Source: VXPQ01 sp965248175
GTDB taxonomy: Bacteria; Bacteroidota; Rhodothermia; Rhodothermales; VXPQ01
Reading direction: 5' to 3'
Assembly: GCA_965248175.1 (NCBI GenBank)
Contig: OZ252093.1
Coordinates: forward strand, 620,001 to 684,000
DNA: 64,000 nt
Shown: positions 44,702-55,000 of the stretch, piece after piece
How positions within the stretch are numbered: position 1 is the first letter of the stretch
Layout: every line of letters begins with the position of its first letter
Program-made: the position numbers and the translations under genes
The notes under the pieces: model-generated
Told to the model about the DNA's origin: nothing
Database searches by the model: none
What the model saw: the letters and a program-made list of their open reading frames with translations, nothing else

Positions 44702-45952
44702 ATGAACGACGCCAACGGAAAATCCAATCACGTTCCGCCTGCCGGGAAAAAACCGGCCATGCCCCCCACGGGCAAGAAGCCCACGCTCCCTGCGGCAGGC
44801 AAAAAACCGACGCTTCCAACGGCAGGAAAGAAGCCAGTCATGCCCCCCGGCGGGAAGAAACCCGCAGGCCCTCCCGCCCGCAAGCCCACCGGCCCGCTGG
44901 CAGGAAAGAAACCGACGCTCCCGACGGGTGCAGGAGGAAACGGAGCGCCGGCTATCCTGACCAGGAAGGATTTTTCGACCGATCAGGACGTACGCTGGTG
45001 TCCGGGATGCGGAGATTACGCTATCCTCGCCACCATGCAGCGGCTCATGCCCGAACTGGGCGTGCCGAAGGAAAACACGGTCTTCGTCAGCGGGATCGGC
45101 TGTTCCAGCCGCTTTCCGTACTACATGAATACGTACGGCCTGCATTCCATTCACGGACGTGCGCCGGCCATTGCCACGGGACTCAAGGCGAGCCGCCCCG
45201 ACCTGGATGTGTGGATCGTCACGGGAGACGGCGACGCCCTCTCCATAGGAGGGAATCACCTGATCCACCTCCTGCGCCGCAACGTAAACGTGCAGATCCT
45301 GCTGTTCAATAACCAGATATACGGCCTGACGAAGGGGCAGTACAGCCCCACCTCGGAGCAGGGCAAAGTCACGAAGAGTACGCCCTACGGGTCTGTCGAC
45401 CATCCGTTCTATCCCGTGCCGCTTGCGCTCGGCGCAGATGCAACGTTCGTCGCCCGTACGATAGACCGCGATCCCAAGCACATGCAGGCGATGATGCGCC
45501 GGGCGCACAGCCACGGAGGCGCCGCGTTCCTGGAAATCTACCAGAACTGCAACATCTTCAACGACGGAGCCTTCTTCGAATTCACGGAAAGGAGCACGAA
45601 GGCGCACAGCACGATCTTTCTGGAACACGGCAAGCCGCTCGTATACGACAACGGGCAGCGGGGCCTGCGGCTCAAAGGATTCGAAATCGAATCGATCGAT
45701 CTGTCCAAAGGGAAATGGTCTGTGGACAACTGCCTTGTATACAACGAAGGCAGCATCGAGCTGGCGAACATCGTGTCGCGGATGTCCTGGCAGAAAGACC
45801 TGCCCCGCCCGTTCGGGGTGTTCTTCCGGGAAGATCGACCTTCCTACGACGAACTCATGCAGAAGCAAATCGAGGGGATCACCGACAAGCACGGCAAGGG
45901 AGACCTCAACGCTCTGCTGAATGCAGGAGATACGTGGATGATCGGGGACTAA
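44702..45952 (+). CDS. korB: 2-oxoacid:ferredoxin oxidoreductase beta subunit with GKKP repeat tail
   Basis: 416 residues. The catalytic part begins near residue 85: WCPGCGDYAIL at 99-109 and GIGCSSRFPYYMN are the cluster/TPP region, and GDGDALSIGGNHLIH with NNQIYGLTKGQYSPTS is the TPP-Mg motif. Ahead of this is a ~80-residue Lys/Pro/Gly-rich extension with GKKP at 15, 24, 33, 42 and 51 (exact period of nine), a variant ARKP at 59-62 and GKKP at 68. Such a tail is not part of KorB; it is probably disordered and positively charged. The enzyme itself should be functional. Confidence 0.93.
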   Translation: MNDANGKSNHVPPAGKKPAMPPTGKKPTLPAAGKKPTLPTAGKKPVMPPGGKKPAGPPARKPTGPLAGKKPTLPTGAGGNGAPAILTRKDFSTDQDVRWCPGCGDYAILATMQRLMPELGVPKENTVFVSGIGCSSRFPYYMNTYGLHSIHGRAPAIATGLKASRPDLDVWIVTGDGDALSIGGNHLIHLLRRNVNVQILLFNNQIYGLTKGQYSPTSEQGKVTKSTPYGSVDHPFYPVPLALGADATFVARTIDRDPKHMQAMMRRAHSHGGAAFLEIYQNCNIFNDGAFFEFTERSTKAHSTIFLEHGKPLVYDNGQRGLRLKGFEIESIDLSKGKWSVDNCLVYNEGSIELANIVSRMSWQKDLPRPFGVFFREDRPSYDELMQKQIEGITDKHGKGDLNALLNAGDTWMIGD

Positions 45953-45976
45953 ACCTCCGAAACGCCGGCCGCGCTT

Positions 45977-47218
45977 CTACGGCCTCCACGTCCCCTGTGC
46001 CACGGCGGGCACGAAATCTTCCAGACCCTCCGGTTTCCAGAGCAAGGTGCGCTCCAGTTCGGCGCTCATGTACGCCGTCATAAGGAGCTCCACCACCTCG
46101 AGCCCGGCATAAAAATCCACGTCGGACTGCTTCCCGTCCAGAAACTGCTGGACGAAGTAGCGATTCTCGTTCTCGTAGCCGTATTCGGAGGCCTCGTTGC
46201 CGATCACGGGCATCTGCCCCTGCTCGGCGTTCTGCTTCTCCACCAGATCTTCGCCCTGACTGCCCGTCACTTCCCGGCTGAAGAACAGCTTCGTGCCGGC
46301 GTCGAGCGTGTTGTGGTACATGGAATATTCGGGACCCAGCAGCTCCGAGCTGAGACGCAACCCCGCTCCGACGAAACTCCACGATGTGGTCACTTCCGCA
46401 ATCAACGGGCGCCCCTCCGCATCCTCGTATTCCATCGTGGCGCGCGCAAAGTCCTCGGACGGGCGATTCGCATAATCCACCTCCGGGCCGAACCGTTTTT
46501 TCAGGTCCTCCACATAATGCGGGCGCGACCATTTCAGGCTGGCGATATGGGCCGTGATTTTCTTCAGGCGAATGCTGCCGCGCGGAGCGCCCGGAGGCGT
46601 GAGCAGATACCGCCCTACCTCCACGCTGTGGCACATCATGTCGTTCAGCACGCCGCCGCCCTGCATCTCTCCCTGCCAGAACCAGGGAGCATGCGGGCCA
46701 CTGTGCTCCTCGGCGGCACGGGCCAGATAGGGACGGCCTGTGATCGCCGCCGCCCGGCGCCAGATGATGTCATGGCCGCGTACGAGACCCGGCTCGAACA
46801 GTTGATCTTCGAGGTATCCGTGCAGCACACCTGCTTCCTCGATCAGCTCGACGACACGCTTCGCCTCCCGCACGTTACGGGCCAGTGGTTTCTCGCAGGC
46901 GATGCCGACCAGTTCGCCCTTCCCGGACTTGAGCGCCGCCACGATCTCTTCCATGTTCTCGATGCGCTTGTGGTTCGGACCGCATATCCAGAGTGCATCG
47001 ATGGCCGGATCCGCCACCATGTCGGTGATCGAGTCGTAAGCCTTCGCCTCGCCTACGCGGAGTTCCCGTGCATAGGCCGCCGTGCTTTCCGCGCGGCCGC
47101 GGTTCGGACTCCAGATGCCCAGTACGTCCGCATCGCGGACCGCCTGCCAGGATAACAAGTGAAACCGGGTGATGAAACCACTACCGATGAAACCTACTCC
47201 AAGTCGCCGTCCAGCCAT
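45977..47218 (-). CDS. Gfo/Idh/MocA-family oxidoreductase
   Basis: 413 residues from the ATG at 47218 (MAGRRLGVGFIGSG); an earlier in-frame start at 47275 adds unrelated residues. The Rossmann fold carries GVGFIGSGF at the start and the family ACEKPLARN motif (about 130-140). The C-terminal domain is full length (~290 residues). These enzymes oxidise or epimerise sugars, inositols or sugar acids with NAD(P). It is divergent from the TRAP transporter operon (164 bp), so it may act on the compound the transporter brings in; that is inference from position. Confidence 0.88.
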   Translation of the reverse strand: MAGRRLGVGFIGSGFITRFHLLSWQAVRDADVLGIWSPNRGRAESTAAYARELRVGEAKAYDSITDMVADPAIDALWICGPNHKRIENMEEIVAALKSGKGELVGIACEKPLARNVREAKRVVELIEEAGVLHGYLEDQLFEPGLVRGHDIIWRRAAAITGRPYLARAAEEHSGPHAPWFWQGEMQGGGVLNDMMCHSVEVGRYLLTPPGAPRGSIRLKKITAHIASLKWSRPHYVEDLKKRFGPEVDYANRPSEDFARATMEYEDAEGRPLIAEVTTSWSFVGAGLRLSSELLGPEYSMYHNTLDAGTKLFFSREVTGSQGEDLVEKQNAEQGQMPVIGNEASEYGYENENRYFVQQFLDGKQSDVDFYAGLEVVELLMTAYMSAELERTLLWKPEGLEDFVPAVAQGTWRP

Positions 47219-47382
47219 GTCGTAAAATCGGGTTTTCGTGTAATATGGTGTGCATGCGGCCAACAAAGTAGGCATTCCGAGCGTTCCCGTGCGTATAATT
47301 CAGGGAAGAAATTCGTCGGCGCGCCGCATGCATACGCGGAACCGCTCCTGACGTTGCGCCGAGCGTACTCGATACGAACCCG

Positions 47383-48501
47383 ATGAAACGCCGCACTTTC
47401 CTCAGAACGACAGCTGCCGGAGTGGCCGGGGGGAGTCTTCTCGCCGGATGCGGCGGAGGAACCGGCGAAACCGGTAACGCCCCGAGCGTGCAAACCCGGC
47501 CGGAAGTCCGCTGGCGCCTCATATCGAGCTATCCCCGATCCCTCGACACGATTTTCGGGGCTTCGGAGGATGTTGCCCGGCGGGTGGCCGCCATCACAGA
47601 AGGGCGTTTCCAGATTCAAACTTTCCCGGCAGGTGAACTGGCGCCGGCTACCGAGGTGCTTGGAGCCGTGCAGAAAGGCGCTGTGGAGATGGGCCATTCC
47701 GCCGGCTACTACTACACGGGCCACAACCCGGCGCTCGTCTTCGACACGGGCATACCGTTCGGGCTCACCCCGCGCCAGCAAACGGCCTGGCTCCGCTACG
47801 GCGGCGGCATGGAGCTGATGCGCTCGCTCTACGCGGATTTCAACGTGATCAACTTTCTGGGAGGCAATACGGGTGTGCAGATGGGCGGCTGGTTCCGCCG
47901 CGAGATCAATACCCTCGAAGACCTCCAGGGAATCAAAATGCGCATCCCGGGTCTCGGGGGCCAAGTGATGCACGAACTGGGCGTTACCGTGCAACTCATG
48001 GCGGGCGGGGAAATTTACCAGGCGCTTGAACGCGGTACGATCGACGCTACCGAATGGGTCGGTCCGTACGACGATATGCGCCTCGGCCTCCACGAAATCG
48101 CTCCGTATTATTACTACCCGGGATGGTGGGAGCCCGGACCCGGCATATCCTTCATGGTCAACCGGGACGCCTGGGACGCACTGCCGCCCGTCTACCAGGA
48201 AGTCCTCGAAGCCGCCACCGCCCAGGCGGGTCTAAGCATGCTTGCACGGTACGATGCCCGCAATCAGGAAGCGTTTCGGGCATTGCGCGGGGAAAGCGTC
48301 CAAATCAAGCCGTTTTCCCTGGAGATGATGCAGGAAGCAGAGCGCATTACTATGGATCTGATGGAGGGCGCCGCCGCAAAGGACGCCGCCTACCGGCAGG
48401 TATATGACTCGTTCCGCGCCTTTCGGAGAGATGCGCATAGCTGGTTCGGCACCGCGGAACATGCCTATGCCTCCTTCGCGTATCCCCGCACGACCTCATG
48501 A
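47383..48501 (+). CDS. dctP: TRAP transporter substrate-binding protein DctP, Tat lipoprotein
   Basis: 372 residues. The twin-arginine signal MKRRTFLRTTAAG ends in a lipobox, LLAGC (Cys at 23), so it is exported folded and lipid-anchored. The mature protein is of the TakP/2-oxoacid-lactate TRAP group: SSYPRSLDTIFG, GGEIYQALERGTIDATEWVGPYDDMRLG and YYYPGWWEPGPGISF are hallmarks, the WVGPYDD stretch contributing ligand and Ca/Na contacts in TakP-like structures. It is the first gene of dctP-dctP2-dctQ-dctM; its stop overlaps dctP2 by 4 nt. Confidence 0.92.
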   Translation: MKRRTFLRTTAAGVAGGSLLAGCGGGTGETGNAPSVQTRPEVRWRLISSYPRSLDTIFGASEDVARRVAAITEGRFQIQTFPAGELAPATEVLGAVQKGAVEMGHSAGYYYTGHNPALVFDTGIPFGLTPRQQTAWLRYGGGMELMRSLYADFNVINFLGGNTGVQMGGWFRREINTLEDLQGIKMRIPGLGGQVMHELGVTVQLMAGGEIYQALERGTIDATEWVGPYDDMRLGLHEIAPYYYYPGWWEPGPGISFMVNRDAWDALPPVYQEVLEAATAQAGLSMLARYDARNQEAFRALRGESVQIKPFSLEMMQEAERITMDLMEGAAAKDAAYRQVYDSFRAFRRDAHSWFGTAEHAYASFAYPRTTS

Positions 48502-49625
48502 AACGACGCGATTTTCTTCGTGCCGCCGCGCTCGGTCCGCAGGATGCGCCGGGCCCGGAAACGGCCGCCGAACAGGCAATGACAAGACAAGCGCCCGCCG
48601 TGCAGACGAGGCCCCGCATCATGTGGCGCCTCGCATCCAGCTTCCCCAACGGGCTGGACACGATCTACGGAACTGCCGAGACGCTGGCCGGACGTGTGGA
48701 GGCCCTTACGGAAGGGCGTTTCCGCATCCGTTCCTATCCTGCCGGAGAACTCATCCCGGCCTTCGAGGTGCTGAGCGCAGTCCAGAACGGAACCATCCAG
48801 ATGGGACACAGCGCAAGCTACTACTTTCAGGGAAAGAATCCGGCGCTCGTCTTCGATTGCACGATCCCGTTCGGACTGTCGGCCCGCCAACTCAACGCCT
48901 GGTTTTATTACGGAGACGGCCTTGCGCTCACGCGGGAAATGTTCGCCGACTTCAACGTGATCAACTTTCCGGGGGGCAATACGGGTACGCAGATGGGCGG
49001 CTGGTTCCGCCGCGAGATCGGATCGCTCCAGGACCTGCGCGGGCTGAAGATGCGCATTCCGGGACTGGGCGGCGAAGTGATGAATCGCCTCGACGTTACG
49101 GTGCAAGTCATACCGGGCGGCGAAATTTACCTGGCGCTCGAACGCGGCGCGATCGACGCCACCGAGTGGGTCGGCCCGTACGACGACGAAAAACTCGGCT
49201 TTCAGGAGATCGTGAAGGATTATTACTATCCGGGGTGGTGGGAACCCGGACCCGGCCTTTCGTTCTACGTGAACCGGGATGCCTGGGACACCTTGCCCTC
49301 TGCGTACCAGGAAGCCTTCGAAACAGCCGCCGCCGAAGCCAACGAGCACATGCTGGCATTGTACGATGCGCGGAACGGGCCGGCCTTGCGGCGGCTTGTG
49401 GAAGGAGGCGTGCGGCTCCATCCGTTTCCGGAGGAGGTGATGACGGCAGCAAGGCGGATCACGGAAGAATTCCTTGAGGAATCGGCCAGCGACGATCCCG
49501 CATACCGTAAGATTTACACGGCCTACAAAGCGTGGCGCGACGACGCCTATCGCTGGTTCGGCGCCGCCGAACTGGCGTACGGCGATTATGTTTTCGGTTC
49601 GGATGCCTCTCCTGCAAACGGGTAA
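48498..49625 (+). CDS. Second DctP paralogue with shortened signal peptide
   Basis: 375 residues, closely similar to the preceding DctP (RWRLASSFPNGLDTIYG; GGEIYLALERGAIDATEWVG; PYDDEKLGFQEIV; YYYPGWWEPGPG). The N-terminus keeps the twin-arginine part MKRRDFLRAAALG, but this runs directly into PQDAPGPETAAEQ. The hydrophobic core and the lipobox cysteine present in its neighbour are missing, as though an in-frame stretch of about 10-15 codons was deleted. Export is doubtful. Either it is non-functional, secreted in a non-standard way, or a true start/signal is hidden by an assembly error. It overlaps dctP by 4 nt. Confidence 0.9.
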   Translation: MKRRDFLRAAALGPQDAPGPETAAEQAMTRQAPAVQTRPRIMWRLASSFPNGLDTIYGTAETLAGRVEALTEGRFRIRSYPAGELIPAFEVLSAVQNGTIQMGHSASYYFQGKNPALVFDCTIPFGLSARQLNAWFYYGDGLALTREMFADFNVINFPGGNTGTQMGGWFRREIGSLQDLRGLKMRIPGLGGEVMNRLDVTVQVIPGGEIYLALERGAIDATEWVGPYDDEKLGFQEIVKDYYYPGWWEPGPGLSFYVNRDAWDTLPSAYQEAFETAAAEANEHMLALYDARNGPALRRLVEGGVRLHPFPEEVMTAARRITEEFLEESASDDPAYRKIYTAYKAWRDDAYRWFGAAELAYGDYVFGSDASPANG

Positions 49626-49652
49626 GGACTTTCAGAGAGATTCGCATCCGTC

Positions 49653-50227
49653 ATGCGCACGTTGCTTCGCATCGCACATCGTATCGACCGAACAAATGAG
49701 TGGATCGGCCGGGCCGTGTACTGGCTGACACTCGTCATGGTGGGGGTCGGCGCCTACAATGCGCTCGTGCGGTATCTCGATCGGTTCACGGGACTGGGCC
49801 TGAGCTCGAACACCTATATCGAGCTGCAGTGGTACATGTACAGCCTGATCTTTCTGTTGGGCGCCGCCTATACCCTGAAGCACGACGCCCATGTGCGCGT
49901 GGATGTGCTGCTCGTACGCCTGACACCCCGGGGGCGGGCCTGGGTGAACCTTGCCGGCACGCTGCTTTTCCTGCTGCCTTTCTGTTTCTTCGTGATCCGG
50001 ATGTCCTGGCCCACCGTGTATAACTCGTGGGCGGTCTGGGAGGTCTCGCCCGACCCGGGCGGCTTGCCTCGTTATCCGATCAAGACGGTTATCCCCATAG
50101 CGTTCGCTCTCCTGTTCCTGCAAGGGATCAGCCTCGCCATCAAGCAAATCGCGTTCCTGCGCGACCCGGCCGCAGAAAACATTCCGGGCAGCGCTTCGAA
50201 CGATTCCGGAACACCGCAAGGGGGCAT

Positions 50228-50231
<4 letters not shown>
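49653..50231 (+). CDS. dctQ: TRAP transporter small membrane subunit DctQ
   Basis: 192 residues with four hydrophobic helices (about 22-42, 55-78, 92-112 and 140-160) and the DctQ-type motif YIELQWYMYSLIFLLGAAYTLKHDAHVRVDVL. DctQ scaffolds the transport core. Its stop overlaps dctM by ATGA. A relatively long C-terminal tail follows the last helix. Confidence 0.92.
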
Positions 50232-51559
<1,328 letters not shown>

Positions 51560-51685
51560 TGGGTCGTCCTTGCAAGGTTTACAAAACAGAGTTTTTTCTG
51601 ATTCGTGAACCGATTTTTGTTCACGTGTCAATAGATAAAAGGGGCGTATGGAGGAAAGCCCCCACGAGATCGAATTGATGTCCGC

Positions 51686-52447
51686 CTATCCTGCTGCCCC
51701 AACCAACGGGCGAAAATCCTCACCAATCATCGGTTCGTGTTTGCCAAGGTTGCCGCGCAATTCGATCAGCACCCGCTGTTTCATGGGGGCCGGTGCGGGA
51801 TTAATCCGGACTACCTTCGCCTCGTAATCGCCGGACGACCCGGCAATGGCCTTCGCGAGATCCGACACAAGATAGCGCGGCGCCCAGCCGATCATATGAT
51901 AGTCTCGCGTCTGGAGTTGTACGGCCAGCCTGGTCACCGGGTTGTTCAGTTCCAACACTACAGAGAGTTCTTCTTCAGGCTTCAGTTGCTTAAGCCGCTC
52001 TTGCGCAAATTCAGTAGTGTACCGCCAACCATGAAGAAAAAAGCGGGTGGCGAAACTGCCGTCGGTATTCTTCTCGATTTTCGGGAAAACCTCGTAAAAA
52101 TCCGTGGTTCGCTGGCCCCCACTGACCGATAAAATCTGAAAAGGATCAGGATTGGAGTCCCCGGGAAGCCCCAAGCGCTTGATGTGCTCGGCGAAATCCG
52201 GCCGGTTCGGCTTCATGACCCGGTTTTGGAACAGGTAAAACAACTCTGGAGAGAGGTATTCCTTATCCATCTCGGGAAAATCCGGAAGGGCCTGGAAATA
52301 TGCTTCCTTCTGCGCTCGCCGGGCGCCGCCCGTATAACGGAAACGGTACCTGGAAAGGGCACGGTTCGCATCCAGGCGGCCAATCGGAAACCATTGCCGG
52401 CTGTCGCCTTTGTCCTGCCAGGCGAGAAACAGGGTTCTTTCACTCAT
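51686..52447 (-). CDS. HIRAN-domain protein (partner of HipA-like kinase)
   Basis: 253 residues. The N-terminal part (TLFLAWQDKGDSRQWFPIGRLD...YLSPELFYLFQNRVM) resembles the N-subdomain found with HipA-type systems. The C-terminal third, ELNNPVTRLAVQLQTRDYHMIGW, then APRYLVSDLAKAI and a further RV.NP segment, follows the HIRAN consensus (REP.N..D..A..V....G..iGY.P). HIRAN domains bind 3' DNA ends or stalled forks in eukaryotes, and in bacteria accompany HipA-like kinases. It overlaps the upstream kinase gene by 4 nt, so they form one operon. Domain calls are by motif only. Confidence 0.65.
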   Translation of the reverse strand: MSERTLFLAWQDKGDSRQWFPIGRLDANRALSRYRFRYTGGARRAQKEAYFQALPDFPEMDKEYLSPELFYLFQNRVMKPNRPDFAEHIKRLGLPGDSNPDPFQILSVSGGQRTTDFYEVFPKIEKNTDGSFATRFFLHGWRYTTEFAQERLKQLKPEEELSVVLELNNPVTRLAVQLQTRDYHMIGWAPRYLVSDLAKAIAGSSGDYEAKVVRINPAPAPMKQRVLIELRGNLGKHEPMIGEDFRPLVGAAG

Positions 52448-52974
52448 GGGTCCAGGGTCCTTAATTGCTCGATGTTATAGTGCATCAGGGCCAAGGCGAA
52501 CTTTCGGGCCGATGGCGACATCCAATCAGAAGGTACGTGGTCGATTACGTTGCGTAAAGAACCCTCATCCAGCTTGTTCAGTTTCGCGAGCGCCGGTCGG
52601 AAAAGGTCTGGATAGGTGTGAGCCGACTGGCGAAATTGAACCCCCGGGTCATAGCTTGACACTGCCCGTCCAAGTAACTGGTTACCATGCGCCAGCACGC
52701 GCAAGCCACCAGCGAAAGATTCCGTCGAGGACCCTCGCCCTCCCAAAAATTCGGCCAGTTCCACCCTGGCATGCAAAATGTCCAGGCACGCCGCTACTTC
52801 TGCGGCGATCTTTTCGGCCCAATGCTCACCCGTATGCTGTCTCGAGTACTTGAACAGGCAGTTCTTTTTACCCTCTCCGGTCTCGTAGTACCAGAATTTT
52901 TCCTTGCTACCCATGTCCTCGCCTCCCAACACCCATTCCGGCTCTACGGTAACGATGGGGTAAAATTCAGACAT
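52444..52974 (-). CDS. HipA-like kinase, internal deletion of the catalytic core
   Basis: 176 residues. The N-lobe is typical of the small HipA/CtkA-like family (KEKFWYYETG; NCLFKYSRQHTGEHWAEKIAAEVA; RGSSTESF; HGNQLLG; QSAHT). The C-terminal end is also typical (YPDLFRPALAKL; VPSDWMSPSARKFALALMHYN). What is missing is the middle ~150 residues with the catalytic loop (usually D.L.GN.DRH..NWG) and the Mg-binding DHA.S. The reading frame is intact across the join. So an in-frame deletion most likely joined HT to YPDLF, leaving a kinase-dead protein. It is followed by the HIRAN gene. Confidence 0.6.
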   Translation of the reverse strand: MSEFYPIVTVEPEWVLGGEDMGSKEKFWYYETGEGKKNCLFKYSRQHTGEHWAEKIAAEVAACLDILHARVELAEFLGGRGSSTESFAGGLRVLAHGNQLLGRAVSSYDPGVQFRQSAHTYPDLFRPALAKLNKLDEGSLRNVIDHVPSDWMSPSARKFALALMHYNIEQLRTLDP

Positions 52975-53051
52975 GATAAAAGCACCTCATGGTTGCAAAG
53001 CCATCCATATTCGCAACCCTTTGCAAACGTTCCTGCAAGCTTGCAGGCTCC

Positions 53052-54422
53052 TCATTCCTCCCCGTCCGCGTATTTCCGCACGCGGCGTTCGAGATCCTCT
53101 TCGGCGTCGCGGCGCCGGAGTTCCGCCATGCGCCGGGCCACCTCCGCCTCGTATCCGATCTCGCCGGGTTCGTAAAAATACGTGCCCCGCATTTCGTCGG
53201 GCAGATACTGCTGAGGCACATAGTGCTCCTGGAACGCATGGGGGTACTTGTAGCCCTTCCCGTGGCCGAATCCCTCCTTGTCCCGGCTGGCGTCCTTCAG
53301 GTGATTCGGCACATCGTCGGACCGCTCCTGCCTGACATGGGAAAGCGCACTGTAATACGACATGGTGGAGTTGCCCTTGGGCGCAGTGGCCAGGTACAGG
53401 CAGCACTCGGATAACATGAATTGCCCTTCGGGCATCCCCACATAGTCGAATCCATGCGCCGTAGCGGATGCGATCTGAAGCGCGCGGGGGTCCGCCAGCC
53501 CGATGTCCTCCGCCGCGAAGATGAACATGCGGCGAATGATGAAGCGGGGGTCTTCCCCGGCATAAATCATTTTCGCCATCCAGTACAGGGCTGCATCTGG
53601 ATCGGACCCTCGAAGGCTCTTGATAAACGCGCTGATTGTGTCGTAGTGTACGTCCCCCTCCTTGTCGTACAGCACGGCGCGCCGCTGGATGCTTTCCTCC
53701 GCCACGGCCAGATTGACCCGAATCGCGCCCGCATCGTCCGGGGCTGTCGTCTCCACGGCCAGCTCCAGCGCATTCAGCACAGAGCGGGCATCGCCGTTGG
53801 CCGTGTCGATCAGATGCTCGAGGGCCTCCGGCTCGACCTGCACGTCGGCGCTGCCGTATCCGCGTTCTTTGTCTCCGATCGCATGCAGGGCAATCTGCCG
53901 CAGCGCCGTTTCCTCAAGCGTCTGCAACTCGAAGATGCGGGACCGGCTCACGAGCGCCTTATTGACCTCGAAATACGGGTTTTCCGTGGTGGCGCCGATC
54001 AGCACCACGGTCCCGTTCTCGACATGCGGCAGGAGCGCATCCTGTTGCGACTTGTTGAACCGGTGCACCTCGTCGATGAACAGGATCGTCCGCCGTTGAT
54101 GCTGCTCCAGCCGGGCCCTCGCATCCCCGATCGCTTCACGGATATCCTTGACCCCGGACAGCACCGCATTGAGCGAGGTGAAATGCGCCTTTGTGGTGTT
54201 TGCAATGATGCGGGCCAGCGTGGTCTTGCCGCTGCCAGGCGGGCCATAGAAAATCACGGACGTGATGCGGTCCGCCTTGATCGCCCGGCTCAGGAGCCGG
54301 CCCGGCCCGAGGATGTGTTCCTGCCCGACGAACTCGTCCAGCGTACGAGGACGCATGCGGTCCGCCAGAGGGGCATTCCGCGCCAGATACCGGTGAGCGG
54401 CTTCCTTGAACAAGTCGGGCAT
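53052..54422 (-). CDS. rarA: Replication-associated recombination protein A (RarA/MgsA)
   Basis: 456 residues from the ATG at 54422 (MPDLFKEAAHRY); an ATG 18 bp upstream is also possible. AAA+ clamp-loader-like ATPase acting at stalled replication forks. RPRTLDEFVGQEHILG precedes the Walker A motif GPPGSGKTT (60-68), LFIDEVHRFNKSQQDA is Walker B, and GATTENPYFEVNKAL is the sensor 1/SRC region. The C-terminal half carries the RarA tetramerisation part (SALSHVRQERSDDVPNHLKDA; PHAFQEHYVPQQYLPDEM). It is a complete single gene with no frame defects. Confidence 0.95.
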   Translation of the reverse strand: MPDLFKEAAHRYLARNAPLADRMRPRTLDEFVGQEHILGPGRLLSRAIKADRITSVIFYGPPGSGKTTLARIIANTTKAHFTSLNAVLSGVKDIREAIGDARARLEQHQRRTILFIDEVHRFNKSQQDALLPHVENGTVVLIGATTENPYFEVNKALVSRSRIFELQTLEETALRQIALHAIGDKERGYGSADVQVEPEALEHLIDTANGDARSVLNALELAVETTAPDDAGAIRVNLAVAEESIQRRAVLYDKEGDVHYDTISAFIKSLRGSDPDAALYWMAKMIYAGEDPRFIIRRMFIFAAEDIGLADPRALQIASATAHGFDYVGMPEGQFMLSECCLYLATAPKGNSTMSYYSALSHVRQERSDDVPNHLKDASRDKEGFGHGKGYKYPHAFQEHYVPQQYLPDEMRGTYFYEPGEIGYEAEVARRMAELRRRDAEEDLERRVRKYADGEE

Positions 54423-54460
54423 GGCAAAAGGAGATAACACCGGGGAAGCAACAACCCGGA

Positions 54461-55000
54461 TCAGGCGGTTGCAGCCCCGCCGTCAAGTCCAATCTCTTTC
54501 AGAAAAAGCTGGGCCTTTTCAAGACGCCCATTGTCTGCCTTGATCGATTTGCGCAGCCTGGTTTCTTCAACAGCCCTTTGTTCGTCGTATCCCTCTGCCC
54601 GAAAAAAAGCGATAGTCGCCGCAAGTTCGAGAACGATGTCGGAAACTCCCTTCATCTTTTCAAGCTGTTTGCGCGCAATCTCTGCGGACAACTTCCCGAT
54701 TTTACTTGGCGGTTCGACAGATTCGTCGGTCCTGAAAATAGAATACAAAATACCATAACGACCCGGGTATTCGTTAATAGTTATCCGCCCTTCGGCGCTG
54801 GCATCTATCCATCCGTCGGCGAGATCGAAAGAGTAAGGGCCGTAGTGGTGATAGACGAACCGAAATCCGAAATCCGCCCCGCAACGGTCCAGCAGATACG
54901 CCTGTTTCTGGAACCGCGTTCTACCAACGATCTCGTTCCCGCACAGAGCGATCAGCGCGACGACCACTTTTTCTTCTTCGGTTACTGGATGCTGGTTCAT
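54461..55000 (-). CDS. YwgA-like protein (partner of HD hydrolase)
   Basis: 179 residues, soluble. The N-terminal part NEIVGRTRFQKQAYLLDRCGADFGFRFVYHHYGPYSFDL follows the pattern of B. subtilis YwgA and related proteins (G.i.GR..lQK..Y......F...Y..yGPYS..L). In B. subtilis, ywgA is next to the HD-domain gene ywfO; here it overlaps the 3' end of an HD gene by 4 nt in the same order. The function of the pair is not established; HD-YwgA pairs are often on mobile or variable DNA. This gene itself is intact although its partner is broken. Confidence 0.6.
   Translation of the reverse strand: MNQHPVTEEEKVVVALIALCGNEIVGRTRFQKQAYLLDRCGADFGFRFVYHHYGPYSFDLADGWIDASAEGRITINEYPGRYGILYSIFRTDESVEPPSKIGKLSAEIARKQLEKMKGVSDIVLELAATIAFFRAEGYDEQRAVEETRLRKSIKADNGRLEKAQLFLKEIGLDGGAATA

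Noticed and set aside
42685..44727. Minus-strand ORF of 680 aa
   Set aside because: Antisense shadow of korA, Arg/Gln/His-rich with no motif.
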